From assembly GCA_031261325.1 (NCBI GenBank), contig JAISKH010000067.1, positions 1-64,000 of the forward strand: DNA of 64,000 nucleotides, in the 5' to 3' direction. Positions 16,641 through 25,861 of the stretch are shown here, in pieces. The position numbers and the translations under genes were made by a program. The stretch is from Oscillospiraceae bacterium. GTDB lineage: Bacteria > Bacillota > Clostridia > Oscillospirales > Oscillospiraceae. How positions within the stretch are numbered: the stretch's first letter is position 1; the number at the start of each line of letters is the position of its first letter. Below the pieces are notes generated by a model. It searched no databases, had not been told where the DNA came from, and worked only from the letters and a program-made list of their open reading frames with translations.

Positions 16641-17471
16641 TTAGTGGCTCCTTTCCTCGCGCTTGACGCGGTATTCAACGATGTTGCGCAGCACCAGAAT
16701 GACGACCGTCATGGCGACGAGTATTGACGAAACGGCAAACGACGCGGTAAGGTGAAACTCGCTGAACAGTATCTCGATGTGCAGCGGAAGCGTGTTCGTC
16801 TTGCCGCGCAGGTGCCCGCTGACGACGGAGACGGCTCCGAACTCGCCGACGGCGCGCGCCGTGCACAGTATAATCCCATAGAGCAAGCCCCACTTGACGT
16901 GCGGGAACGTAATCTTGCGGTAAATCCGCAGACCGCCCGCGCCCATCAATGCCGCCGCTTCCTCCTCGTCCGTGCCGGAGGACTGCATGAGCGGAATAAG
17001 CTCGCGCGAGATGAACGGGAACGTAACAAATATCGTCGCGAGGATAATACCCGGCACCGCGAACACTATCTTAATGTCGTGCGCCTGCAAGAACGGGTAA
17101 GCCCAGCCGATACGCCCGAACACGTAAATAAACACAAGCCCCGCGATTACGGGCGAAATCGCGAACGGAATGTCAATCAGCGTCGTCAATATCTGCTTGC
17201 CGCGGAAGCGGAACTTCGTAATCGCCCACGAAGCGAACACGCCGAAAAACGTGTTGAGCACGACCGTCGTGCCCGCCGCCGTCAGCGTCAGCTTCAACGC
17301 CTTAATCGCGTATGGGTCAACAATCGCCGCCGCGAACGTATCCCAACCCTGCCGCAGCGCGTAAACAAGCACCGTCGCCAGCGGCACGGCGAGCATGACC
17401 GCGATAAACAGCACCGCGAGGGCAATCAATATGTACTTCGTCGCGCTCTTCTTAACAGCCTTTGGTTTCAC
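16641..17471 (-). CDS. cysW: Sulfate ABC transporter permease CysW
   Basis: The protein has 276 residues with about six membrane segments. The cytoplasmic coupling motif EEEAAALMGAGGLRIYRKITFPHV is in the right place and VGEFGAVSVVSGHLRGKTNTLPL is characteristic of CysW. It forms a heterodimeric channel with CysT, whose gene ends where this one begins (one-base overlap). It should move sulfate inward for the CysDN-AprAB route encoded upstream in the window. Confidence 0.92.
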   Translation of the reverse strand: MKPKAVKKSATKYILIALAVLFIAVMLAVPLATVLVYALRQGWDTFAAAIVDPYAIKALKLTLTAAGTTVVLNTFFGVFASWAITKFRFRGKQILTTLIDIPFAISPVIAGLVFIYVFGRIGWAYPFLQAHDIKIVFAVPGIILATIFVTFPFISRELIPLMQSSGTDEEEAAALMGAGGLRIYRKITFPHVKWGLLYGIILCTARAVGEFGAVSVVSGHLRGKTNTLPLHIEILFSEFHLTASFAVSSILVAMTVVILVLRNIVEYRVKREERSH

Positions 17472-18313
17472 TATTTACCACCCGCCCTTTTCGCGACGCG
17501 GCTCTGTATGATGTTAATCGTAAAGAGAATCACGAACGAAAAAACAATCATCACGAGCGCGATACTCGTCGCCGCCGTGTAATTAAACTGCTCCAGCTTA
17601 CTCATAATCATAAGCGGCACGATTTGCGTTTTCCACGGGATATTCCCCGCGATAAACACAACGGAGCCGTATTCGCCGATACACCGAGCGAAAGCGAGTC
17701 CGAAGCCCGTCAGCGCGGCGGGCAGAATCTCCGGGAATATCACCTTAAAGAACGTGCGACTGCGGGACGCGCCGAGAATTTCCGCCGCCTCCTCATATGA
17801 GCCGTCGAGCTTTTCCAAAACGGGCTGAATCGCGCGCACGACGAACGGAATCCCGATGAAAATCATCGCAATCGTTATACCAATCCGCGTATACGACACC
17901 TTTATCCCGATTTTCGCGAAAACCGACCCGAACCAACCCTTGTCGCTGTAGAGCGTGGTAAGCGCGATACCCGCGACCGCCGTCGGCAGCGCGAACGGCA
18001 GCTCAATGAAGCCGTCCAATATCCGCTTGCCCGGGAACTCATACCGCGTCAGCACCCAAGCGAGCAATACGCCGAACACGCCGTTAACGCACGCGGCGAT
18101 AAACGCGCTCGTCAAACTGACCTTGTAAGCCGCCACAAGCTGCGAATCCGTCACGATTTTCCAGAAGTCCGCAAACGATATACCCGCGAGGTTGATGAAC
18201 ACGGAAACGAGGGGAATGAGCACCACGAGACTGAGCATTGAAATCGTCACGCCCATTGAAAGCCCGAAGCCGGGAATAACCTTGTTGCGTTTGCGCAGTC
18301 TCACGGAACTCAC
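17471..18313 (-). CDS. cysT: Sulfate ABC transporter permease CysT (CysU)
   Basis: The protein has 280 residues and about six membrane segments. The coupling motif SYEEAAEILGASRSRTFFKV and the typical CysT stretch CIGEYGSVVFIAGNIPWKTQI are present. It pairs with CysW. The gene lies 26 bases after the binding-protein gene and ahead of cysW, giving the order sbp-cysT-cysW-cysA that is standard for sulfate importers. Confidence 0.92.
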   Translation of the reverse strand: MSSVRLRKRNKVIPGFGLSMGVTISMLSLVVLIPLVSVFINLAGISFADFWKIVTDSQLVAAYKVSLTSAFIAACVNGVFGVLLAWVLTRYEFPGKRILDGFIELPFALPTAVAGIALTTLYSDKGWFGSVFAKIGIKVSYTRIGITIAMIFIGIPFVVRAIQPVLEKLDGSYEEAAEILGASRSRTFFKVIFPEILPAALTGFGLAFARCIGEYGSVVFIAGNIPWKTQIVPLMIMSKLEQFNYTAATSIALVMIVFSFVILFTINIIQSRVAKRAGGK

Positions 18314-18339
18314 CCCCCCTTATAAGTAACTAACCTGAA

Positions 18340-19452
18340 TTATTTCGCGTAAATCTCGTCGAAGATTGTGCCGTCGGCAAAGAACTTAGCCGTCGCCGCC
18401 GCCCAACCGCCGAAGTCGTCGTCGATGTTCACGAGGTTTACCTCAAGGTCGAAAGTCTCGGAGAACTCGGCGAGAATCGCCTGATTCGACGGGCGATAGA
18501 AGTTCTCGCCCTCAAGCCGCTGCGCGTCGTCGGAGTACAGGTACTCGAGGTACGCGTGCGCTATCTCCTGCGTGCCGCGCTTGTCGGCAACTTCGTCAAC
18601 GATTGCGACCGAAGGCTGCGCGAGAATCGAAACGCTCGGCGTTACAATCTCAAACTCGCCCGGGTGCTCGCGCAATGACAGGAACGCCTCATTCTCCCAT
18701 GCAAGCAGCACATCGCCCTGTCCGTTTTCAACGAACGTCGTCGTCGAGCCGCGCGCGCCGGAGTCAAGCACCGTCACGTTTGTGTAAAGGTCGGAGAGGA
18801 ACTTCTTGTTAACCGCTTCGTCGCCGCCGCTCGCCTTGTCGGAGAACGCCCACGCCGCGAGGAAGTTCCAGCGCGCTCCGCCGGAGGTTTTGGGGTCAGG
18901 TGTGATAACCTCAACGCCGGGCTTAACGATGTCGTCCCAGTCGTTCAAGCCCTTGGGGTTGCCCGCGCGGACAAGGAAAACGATTGTGGAGGTGTAAGGC
19001 GCGCTGGAAAGCGGAAATTCGCCGACCCAACCGGGCTGAATCAGTCCGCCGCGCTCAAGCTCGCCCACGTCGTATTCCAGCGCGAGCGTAACCACGTCGG
19101 CTTCCACGCCCTCAAGAACGGCGCGCGCCTGCTTGCCGGAGCCGCCGTGCGACTGCGTAACCGTAACCTCTTGGTTCTGCGTCTCAAGCCAGTACGCCGT
19201 GAACAGCTTGTTGTATGCGTCGTACAGCTCGCGCGTCGGGTCATAGCTGACGTTCGTCAGTTCGACGGGCGGCTTGGGCGCCGCGGGGGCTTCCGTGACT
19301 TCGGGGGCTTCGGTTGCCGCGCTTGCGCTTGCGGCGGGTGCGGCGGACGGGGACGCTGCGGGTGCTTTTTCGCCGCACGCCGCGAGAACCGCCGTCATCA
19401 TCAGCAGAGCGAGCAGCAGGGCAAGTGTCTTTTTCAGTGCGTGTGTTTTCAT
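18340..19452 (-). CDS. Sulfate-binding lipoprotein (Sbp/CysP type)
   Basis: The protein has about 370 residues. The signal peptide ends in a lipobox (VLAACGEK) and an Ala/Pro-rich linker follows. The mature part contains VTQSHGGSGKQARAVLEGVEADVVTLAL, the conserved anion-binding helix region of sulfate-binding proteins, and PDPKTSGGARWNFLAAW. I use the ATG at 19452 behind GAGGAATCC; the frame stays open upstream across the promoter and into the helicase gene, which is not credible as protein. First gene of the importer operon, with a consensus promoter and a LacI-type operator upstream. Confidence 0.92.
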   Translation of the reverse strand: MKTHALKKTLALLLALLMMTAVLAACGEKAPAASPSAAPAASASAATEAPEVTEAPAAPKPPVELTNVSYDPTRELYDAYNKLFTAYWLETQNQEVTVTQSHGGSGKQARAVLEGVEADVVTLALEYDVGELERGGLIQPGWVGEFPLSSAPYTSTIVFLVRAGNPKGLNDWDDIVKPGVEVITPDPKTSGGARWNFLAAWAFSDKASGGDEAVNKKFLSDLYTNVTVLDSGARGSTTTFVENGQGDVLLAWENEAFLSLREHPGEFEIVTPSVSILAQPSVAIVDEVADKRGTQEIAHAYLEYLYSDDAQRLEGENFYRPSNQAILAEFSETFDLEVNLVNIDDDFGGWAAATAKFFADGTIFDEIYAK

Positions 19453-19503
19453 GTGGATTCCTCTTTTCATATACTTAATGCTTATAGGTTTAACACATTT
19501 TGC

Positions 19504-19532
19504 AGTATATGAGAATCGCGCAACAAAGTCAA
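19504..19532 (-). promoter_or_regulatory. Sigma-A promoter of the sulfate importer operon
   Basis: On the minus strand TTGACT (19532-19527), a 17-base spacer and TATACT (19509-19504) stand about 50 bases before the sbp start. Confidence 0.75.
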
Positions 19533-19542
19533 CAAGATTTTC

Positions 19543-19558
19543 CGCAATCGTTTGCGTA
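19543..19558. promoter_or_regulatory. LacI-type operator upstream of the sulfate importer promoter
   Basis: CGCAATCGTTTGCGTA, identical over 16 bases to the site at 5666-5681. It lies 10 bases upstream of the -35 hexamer, almost the same distance from the -10 as at aprA (33 against 31 bases). This position is more usual for activation than for blocking. Confidence 0.65.
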
Positions 19559-19565
19559 GCTTCGC

Positions 19566-22500
19566 TCACACCCCGCGATACAGCGCGAAGTCGCTCATCA
19601 CGCGCGTAAAGCCCGCCGCCGAGAGCGCGGCTTCGCACTCCGCGGGGTACGACTTGACCGTCAGCCGCGCAACGTCGGGCAATATACGCCGCGCCTTGAA
19701 CTCCCGCGCGAGAGCCGCCAGCGCGCCCGCCGCGCACTCGTCGTCAAACACGCGCAATTGCGCCCCGCGCCGCTCCAAAACCGCGACGGGCAACCCGTCC
19801 TTAAGCGCGACGACCGTGCCAGAAACGGCGATAAACGCCCGCCCCTCGCTGTGCCGCAACGCCTTGCCCCACGGTTGCGCGGGGTCAACCGCGTTCAGCC
19901 ACACAATGTCGGCGGGCGACTTCATAACCGTGCTCACCCGCTCCCAGTCGCCCTCGCGAATGTACTGCGCGCCCGAAAGCCCGCGCACGAAGTAGCCGCG
20001 CCGCGCGCGCCCCGTGTACTCCCAAACGCGCAAAACCTCAAGCGCCGCGCCCCACGCCATGCCCGTAACAGTCTCGCGGCAGAGCAGCGGCGCGCGGTCA
20101 AACGCGCGGTTAACCGCCGTCTCCCCGTCGGGCGCAAGCTGCGGGCGCGTGACCTCCCACCGACCGTCGAGCGTCGCGGTTCTCGCGCGCGTGCGCTGCC
20201 GTTGCGTTGATTTCGCGAGCTTCGCCGCGTCTGCCATACGGCGAATCGGCACGAAGCTGTCCGCGTGAATCAGCCCCGCCGCCGCGAGCGACAGCAGCGC
20301 GTCAACCTGCGAAGCTCCCCCGCTCGGCACGGGCATCGCCCGCGTAAAGCTCGCGCCCCGCGTGCGCAGGAAGTCGTAAATCAGCCGCTCGTCCTCCGAC
20401 AGGCCGTCAACCTCCGGCAGCTCCGCTTCGTAGTCAATATCCGCGTACAGCCTAAAGCTCACGCGGTCGTTTTCAACATGCCAGAACACCTCGCCCGCCG
20501 CGAGCAGCTTGTCCAGCATTTCGGAGCGATACCCCGTAACCCGCGCGGGCAGAATCACGTTCTCCCACAGCTCTATTGGCGTCGGCTCGTCGCGCAACCG
20601 CTTGAGCGCGGCAACAAGCTGTTCCTCCGCGGGCGCGGCAACGCGCAAACGCGCCGTCGCAAGCCGCGCATAAGCCGCCGGTTCCCGCGTCTCCGCCCGC
20701 GCGCGCCTGTCGGTCACGGTTTCGCGCCGCGCCCGCTCATAAAGCTCCGCGTGGTAATACGTTCCGTCAACCTCAACGGCTTCGCGCCTCGCCGTCAGCG
20801 CGGTTAATACGCGGCTCGCCTCGTCGCTCTCCCAAAAGTATCGCTCGGCAATTGTGTCAACCGTTTGCGCCCCGCGATAGCGCAATGCGCGCCTTGCAAC
20901 GCGCTCACGCATGGCGGCGTCCCCGCCCTCAAGCGCGAGCGCGTAGTCCTCGCGGTGCTCCGCCGCAATCCAAAGTCCCGGCTCAATGTACAGCGCGCGC
21001 TCCCGCCGCGCAAGGCGTTGCAGCCACGCAATCGGCGCGTCAAGCTCGCCCGCAACCGCGTCGCCCTCAATCATCAGCCGCGTGTGCAGCTCTGTCTCAT
21101 CGACGGGCGCGGGTCGCGGCGCACTAACCGCTTCAAGCCGCTCGTCGGACGGCGGCAAAAGCTCCGCCGCGTCAAGGTTCGCCGTAACCGCGCGGACTAT
21201 CCCCTGCGGCGTAGGCGCGTAGTCATAGGTATGCACGGCTTCGGCGGCGCGGCGGAACGGCAGAGACATGGGCGACGGAATGTCGCACCACACCTCGCGC
21301 ACGGCAATCGCCCCCGTCGCAATCCCCTCCAGCACGCGCAGCGCGCCGTCCACATCCCAAAGCTCCTCCATGCACTCGCGCGTCGTCTCGCGAACAAGCG
21401 GGTGCGTCGCGTCGTTTATTACAGCTTCCAGCATTTCCGCCCCGCGCAGTCGCTGCACCCACAGCGGAGTGCGCCCCGCGCGGCGAACGCCCATCATCAG
21501 CGCGCGCGCCGCGTTGTAGCGGAAGCTCATACTGAACAGCGGCGTTGCGGGCAGCAATGCCGCGAGCACGTTTCGCGCAGAAGCGCGGTCAATCGCGAAC
21601 AGCAAGCCCTTCGGCAATTCGCCGAGCGAGTACGGGAACAGCAAAAACCCGTCCTCATCGTCAAAAACGCCGATGTCCATACCCGCAATTCGCGCGAGCG
21701 TTTCCCGCGCAAGCAGCGCAAGCGGAGCGTTAACGCGCCGCCCGAATACCGAGTGAATCATCATCTGCGCAATTCCCGTGTCGTCCGTGAACCGCTCGAC
21801 AATGACCGTCCTGTCGTCGGGCAGAACGCCCGTCGCTTCCAGTTGATTTTCAATCACGCCGCCCGCCGCCCGCGCCGCCCGCTCGTCCAATCCCAGAGCG
21901 ACAAGCGAACCCTCAAGCTCGCCGACCGCCGCCGCCTGTCCCAATTCGCGCAAAATTTGCCCGAAGGCAAGCCCCGTCTCAATAGGTCGCCCCGACCAAT
22001 CGCCCTTCCAGAACGGCGGCGAAGCGCCCTCAACGCTCGCGGGAGCGACAGTCACCGCGTCGCGGTCCATGCTCTTAATTCGCCAAGCAAACGCGCCGAG
22101 CAGGAACTTATCCCCAACCCGCGCTTCAAACACAAACTCCTCGTCAAGCTCGCCGAGCTTCACGCCCGTCTCCGACTTCACCGAGTACATTCCCCTGTCG
22201 GGAATCGTTCCGCCCGTCGAGATTGCAAGCATACGGCTGTAAGCGTCGCCCGAAACCGTGCCGTGCACGCGGTCATACAGCAAGCGCGGGCGCACGGGCA
22301 CGTCGCGCCGATGCTCCCAGTCGCCCGCGAGCATACGCAGTACGCTCTCCAATTCCTCGCGCGTCACGTCGCGGAACGGATAAGCGCGCGGCAACAGCGC
22401 GAGCACGTCGTCCACCGTATACTCTCCGCAAGCCGCCATTGAAACAAGGTGCTGCGCCAGCACGTCAAGGCACTTCGTCGGCGGCACAAGCCGCTCAATC

Positions 22501-23687
22501 AGCCCCAACCGCGCGCATTGCGCCGTCAAGCCGCAGGACAGAGCTTCCGCCGCCATGCGCGGCAGCATAATCATGACGCTCTTACCGTTCGGCGTGTGCC
22601 CCGCCCGACCGAGACGCTGAAGCGCACTCGAAACCCCGCGCGGGTTCCCTATTTGCAGCACAGCGTCCACCGCGCCGACGTCGATTCCCAACTCCATAGA
22701 GCTTGTCGCGACGAGCATACGCAGCGCGCCCGCGCGGAGCGAGCTTTCAGTCTCAAGTCGCCGCTCTTTATTCATGCTGCCGTGGTGCGTCGCGGCATAG
22801 CCCTCCCCCGCGATTTGGTTGACCTCGTAGGCGAGTCGTTCCGCCGCGCGGCGGTTCTCGCAGAAAGCGATTGTCGTCCTTGCGCCCGCCGTATGCCCCA
22901 AGGCGGCGCGTGCCAGCTCCGGCCATATCGTTCCCTCGGCGAGAATGCCGCTGTCGGGCATCGGGCTTATAACGGCAATCTCCGCCGCCTTTTCGGACTT
23001 GGGCGCGGCAATCACAACCTCGTCGGGCGCGAGATACGCGGCGGCGACCTCCAACGGACTGACCGTCGCCGACAGTCCGACGCGCTGAAGCGGCTTACCG
23101 CACAGCGCGTCAAGCCGCGCGAGAGACAGCGTCAGGTGCGCGCCGCGCTTCGTGCTCATAACGGCGTGCAGCTCGTCGATAATAACAGTTTCCGCCGTCC
23201 GCAATATGCCGCGCCCCGAGGCGGACGTGAGCATAAGATACAGCGACTCCGGCGTTGTAATCAAAATGTGCGGCGGGTGCTTAATCATGCGCCGCCGCTC
23301 GGCGGTCGTTGTGTCGCCCGTCCGTATCGCGGCTGTGACGGGTTCCGCCGCTTCCAGTCCCGCCTCCCGCTCCATTGCCGTTATCCCGTCAAGCGGGCGG
23401 CGCAAATTCTCGCGAATATCCCCCGCGAGCGATTTGAGCGGCGAGACGTAAATGACGCGCGTCCCCGGCGTAAGCTCGCCCGAGCGCGCCCGCGCCTTTA
23501 ACCTGTCGATGAACACGAGGAACGCCGAGAGCGTTTTTCCCGTGCCCGTCGGCGCGGAAACAAGCGTGTGCCTGTCGGAAGCGACGGCGCGCCAAGCCTC
23601 CCGCTGAACGGAAGTAGGCGCACCAAAGGTGCGCCTGAACCATTCCGATGTTAAGCTATGAAACAGCGCGAGCGGGTCGGTAGCCAT
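19566..23687 (-). CDS. lhr: Lhr-like superfamily 2 DEAD/DEAH-box helicase
   Basis: The protein has 1373 residues. The Q-motif/Walker A region reads APTSVQREAWRAVASDRHTL then SAPTGTGKT near residue 43, with DELH as motif II near residue 170. LLVATSSMELGIDVGAVDAVLQIG and LGRAGHTPNGKS supply motifs V and VI. After the helicase core (about 600 residues) comes the winged-helix and Lhr-core region plus the long C-terminal extension of bacterial Lhr. It unwinds DNA or RNA-DNA hybrids in repair. The stop lies eight bases beyond the operator of the sulfate importer operon. Antisense frames of several hundred codons here are composition artefacts. Confidence 0.9.
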   Translation of the reverse strand: MATDPLALFHSLTSEWFRRTFGAPTSVQREAWRAVASDRHTLVSAPTGTGKTLSAFLVFIDRLKARARSGELTPGTRVIYVSPLKSLAGDIRENLRRPLDGITAMEREAGLEAAEPVTAAIRTGDTTTAERRRMIKHPPHILITTPESLYLMLTSASGRGILRTAETVIIDELHAVMSTKRGAHLTLSLARLDALCGKPLQRVGLSATVSPLEVAAAYLAPDEVVIAAPKSEKAAEIAVISPMPDSGILAEGTIWPELARAALGHTAGARTTIAFCENRRAAERLAYEVNQIAGEGYAATHHGSMNKERRLETESSLRAGALRMLVATSSMELGIDVGAVDAVLQIGNPRGVSSALQRLGRAGHTPNGKSVMIMLPRMAAEALSCGLTAQCARLGLIERLVPPTKCLDVLAQHLVSMAACGEYTVDDVLALLPRAYPFRDVTREELESVLRMLAGDWEHRRDVPVRPRLLYDRVHGTVSGDAYSRMLAISTGGTIPDRGMYSVKSETGVKLGELDEEFVFEARVGDKFLLGAFAWRIKSMDRDAVTVAPASVEGASPPFWKGDWSGRPIETGLAFGQILRELGQAAAVGELEGSLVALGLDERAARAAGGVIENQLEATGVLPDDRTVIVERFTDDTGIAQMMIHSVFGRRVNAPLALLARETLARIAGMDIGVFDDEDGFLLFPYSLGELPKGLLFAIDRASARNVLAALLPATPLFSMSFRYNAARALMMGVRRAGRTPLWVQRLRGAEMLEAVINDATHPLVRETTRECMEELWDVDGALRVLEGIATGAIAVREVWCDIPSPMSLPFRRAAEAVHTYDYAPTPQGIVRAVTANLDAAELLPPSDERLEAVSAPRPAPVDETELHTRLMIEGDAVAGELDAPIAWLQRLARRERALYIEPGLWIAAEHREDYALALEGGDAAMRERVARRALRYRGAQTVDTIAERYFWESDEASRVLTALTARREAVEVDGTYYHAELYERARRETVTDRRARAETREPAAYARLATARLRVAAPAEEQLVAALKRLRDEPTPIELWENVILPARVTGYRSEMLDKLLAAGEVFWHVENDRVSFRLYADIDYEAELPEVDGLSEDERLIYDFLRTRGASFTRAMPVPSGGASQVDALLSLAAAGLIHADSFVPIRRMADAAKLAKSTQRQRTRARTATLDGRWEVTRPQLAPDGETAVNRAFDRAPLLCRETVTGMAWGAALEVLRVWEYTGRARRGYFVRGLSGAQYIREGDWERVSTVMKSPADIVWLNAVDPAQPWGKALRHSEGRAFIAVSGTVVALKDGLPVAVLERRGAQLRVFDDECAAGALAALAREFKARRILPDVARLTVKSYPAECEAALSAAGFTRVMSDFALYRGV

Positions 23688-23692
23688 CGCGC

Positions 23693-24889
23693 CTACTTCG
23701 CCTTTGCGACTTTGAAAATCTCCGCAAGGTTAAGGCTGTCATAAACGGCGCCGTTCTCAACGACAAGCTCGCTTTTCCATTTGTCAACCTGCGCGGTGAA
23801 CATGCTCTGCGCCGAGATATAGCGCAGCGTGTAAGCCTGATAACCCTGATACGCCAGGGGAACAACGTCGTAATTCACGGGCAGACGATAGATAATATGG
23901 AAGCCGTAATCCGTCTCAACCACGCCGCTGTGGGAGCCGACGGCAAGAGCGCGCGTGCCCTCTTCAAATTCCGTTACCATGTCGTATGCCTGGAACAGAT
24001 AACCGTTCGGGTTCAGCGCAAGACCCGCCGTGTCCTCGCTGTTCGCGTTCATAAGCTCGTCAAACAGCGCGTCAAAGTCGTCCCCCGCGTAAGCGTCGAG
24101 CTGCGCGAGAATGCCGTCAACCTTCGCGCGCGCTTCCGCCTTTTCCTCGTCCGTCATGGGGACGGAATAGCCCGAGCCGTCGTCCTTCGTCGTCAGCACG
24201 AGGATATGCTTCGCCATTAAGTAATCGCTGTCGGCGATTTGCGCCGCAACGTCCTCGTCCGGCACGTTGACCGCGCTCTCGCCGTAAAGCGCGAGGAACG
24301 AGTTGTAAGCGAGCATGTTAATCTTCGAGATTTTGTCGTAAACGTCGAACGAGCAGCCGTTTTCGCGCAGGAACGCGTTAAAGCCCTCCGCGCCGCCGTA
24401 TTCGTTATACGCGTTCTCGATGTTCAGCGCGATGTCCGCCCTGTTCTCGTCCGTCAGCGTAACGTCAAGCTCTCTTGCCCCGCGCAGGAACGCGCCCGCA
24501 ATGCTCGCGTTCTCGTCCGCGGAGTTGACGATGTACCCCGTATAGCTCAATCCCTCGTCAACGGGCAGCGACCAGTCGGGCAGCTCGCCCGTCGTCGCCT
24601 GCACGTCGAGAATCGCGCTGAACAGGTAGTAATAGTATTCGTCCCATGTAACGTCGGTCCCGTCAATCGTCATAACCACGTCGTCGGGCGCGAACGCCGC
24701 GTAAGCCGCGTCAAAGTCAAACGTCTCGGCAACGGGCGGTGCCGGTTCCGAATCGCCGTCGGACGGAGCCTCGGCGGATTCCGCGGGCTTTTCAGATGTA
24801 TTCGCGGGCGCGTCGGTTTTGGCGCACGCGGCGACGGACAGCAGCATAAATGCGCACAGCAACAGCGCGAGCAAGGTTTTCGCTTTCAT
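23693..24889 (-). CDS. PrsA-like peptidyl-prolyl isomerase lipoprotein
   Basis: The protein has 398 residues. A signal peptide with lipobox (VAACAK) is followed by a Ser/Glu/Pro linker, a SurA-N-like helical chaperone region (about 60-220) and a parvulin domain beginning MAKHILVLTT and ending VVETDYGFHIIYRLP. It is attached to the outer face of the membrane and helps secreted proteins fold. The gene is five bases upstream of the helicase and has its own consensus promoter. Homologues are common in spore formers, but a sporulation link here is not shown. Confidence 0.87.
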   Translation of the reverse strand: MKAKTLLALLLCAFMLLSVAACAKTDAPANTSEKPAESAEAPSDGDSEPAPPVAETFDFDAAYAAFAPDDVVMTIDGTDVTWDEYYYYLFSAILDVQATTGELPDWSLPVDEGLSYTGYIVNSADENASIAGAFLRGARELDVTLTDENRADIALNIENAYNEYGGAEGFNAFLRENGCSFDVYDKISKINMLAYNSFLALYGESAVNVPDEDVAAQIADSDYLMAKHILVLTTKDDGSGYSVPMTDEEKAEARAKVDGILAQLDAYAGDDFDALFDELMNANSEDTAGLALNPNGYLFQAYDMVTEFEEGTRALAVGSHSGVVETDYGFHIIYRLPVNYDVVPLAYQGYQAYTLRYISAQSMFTAQVDKWKSELVVENGAVYDSLNLAEIFKVAKAK

Positions 24890-24932
24890 AATTATCCTCC
24901 ATTTTTTGTGTCAACAGTAAGAATACTCTGCT

Positions 24933-24961
24933 ATTGTATCAGTTGTTTCCCCGTATGTCAA
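24933..24961 (-). promoter_or_regulatory. Sigma-A promoter of the PrsA-like gene
   Basis: On the minus strand TTGACA (24961-24956), a 17-base spacer and TACAAT (24938-24933) precede the start at 24889, which has GGAGG just before it. Confidence 0.82.
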
Positions 24962-25090
24962 ACACAGCGCAATAACAAACGGTTACAAATTATTGCAAAA
25001 GATTACGTCGCGGGCGGCTCCGCACGGGTGACAAACGCGGGCAGCGCGGAATAGTATGGTTCACAGTTTCAATGAAATGGAGGAATTATC

Positions 25091-25861
25091 ATGAGATTTG
25101 CCGTTATAGGCGGGGACATGAGACAGGCGAAGCTCGCCGAGCTGCTCGCCGCCGACGGTCACGAGGTCTCCACCTTCGCGATTGATAAGCTTCGGTTCGA
25201 GGGGGATGTTCGGCGCGAGGAATTGGCGCGAACCGCAACGCAGGGCGCGGACTGCGTAATCCTGCCGCTCCCTCTGCAATCGCGGGAGGGAATGTTGTCG
25301 GCGCCCCTGTCGTCGGGGTTACATACGATACACGAAATACTGTCCGTCCTCTCGCCGGGGCAGACAATTTGCGCCGGGCGGGTGGACGGCGCATCCCGCA
25401 AGCTTGCGGAAACGATGGAATTGACGCTAATCGACTATCTGCAGCGCGAAGAGCTTGCCGTCGCAAACGCCGTCGCGGCGGCGGAGGGCGCAATCGGGCT
25501 GATTATGCAGGAAACGCCGATAACCGTCGCGGGTTCGGAGTGTCTCATTCTCGGCTTCGGGCGCATAGGCAAGCTGCTGTCCCACCGCATGAAAGGCTTG
25601 GGCGCGCACGTCACGGCGACGGCGCGCAGCGTCTCCGACCTCGCGTGGATACGCGCCTACGGCTACGGCGCGGAGGAAACGGGCAAGCTGGACGGCAAGC
25701 TGTCGCGGTTCGACGTTGTGGTGAACACAATCCCCGGGCGCGTAATCGGCGAAAGCCACCTGCGTGAGCTGAAGAAAGACTGCCTGTGTCTCGACCTTGC
25801 CAGTAAGCCCGGCGGCGGCGAATTACGTTTGGCAAAGGCGCGTCAAACCGCGAAGCTGTAG
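25091..25861 (+). CDS. dpaA: Dipicolinate synthase subunit A, N-terminal part, interrupted by a recombinase element
   Basis: Residues 1 to about 242 are DpaA/SpoVFA: the N-terminal Rossmann segment MRFAVIGGDMRQAKLAELLA, the second nucleotide motif ILGFGRIGKLLSHRMKGLGA and DLASKPGG. The last 14 codons (GELRLAKARQTAKL) lie beyond the 12-bp repeat at 25804 and come from the inserted element. The family normally runs to about 290 residues, and the missing C-terminal 47 or so codons stand intact at 31619-31763. DpaA with DpaB makes dipicolinic acid in the mother cell during sporulation. As the DNA stands the protein is truncated; excision of the element would repair it exactly. Confidence 0.92.
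   Translation: MRFAVIGGDMRQAKLAELLAADGHEVSTFAIDKLRFEGDVRREELARTATQGADCVILPLPLQSREGMLSAPLSSGLHTIHEILSVLSPGQTICAGRVDGASRKLAETMELTLIDYLQREELAVANAVAAAEGAIGLIMQETPITVAGSECLILGFGRIGKLLSHRMKGLGAHVTATARSVSDLAWIRAYGYGAEETGKLDGKLSRFDVVVNTIPGRVIGESHLRELKKDCLCLDLASKPGGGELRLAKARQTAKL
25804..25815 (+). other. Left attachment core (attL) of the dpaA element
   Basis: TAAGCCCGGCGG lies inside the conserved SKPGG codons of dpaA. The identical 12-mer occurs at 31607. The recombinase stop codon is 28 bases inside it. Confidence 0.82.

Noticed and set aside
18340..19737. A 465-residue version of the sulfate-binding protein starting at 19737
   Set aside because: The extra N-terminal part covers the promoter, the operator and the end of the helicase gene. 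The lipoprotein signal peptide begins at 19452 behind a ribosome site.
20865..22442. A 525-codon open frame antisense to the helicase gene, and similar long antisense frames elsewhere (for example 15535-16542, 16752-17582, 3063-3923)
   Set aside because: They are Arg/His/Ala-rich, lack family motifs and ribosome sites, and lie opposite well-supported genes. High GC content removes stop codons from the antisense frames.
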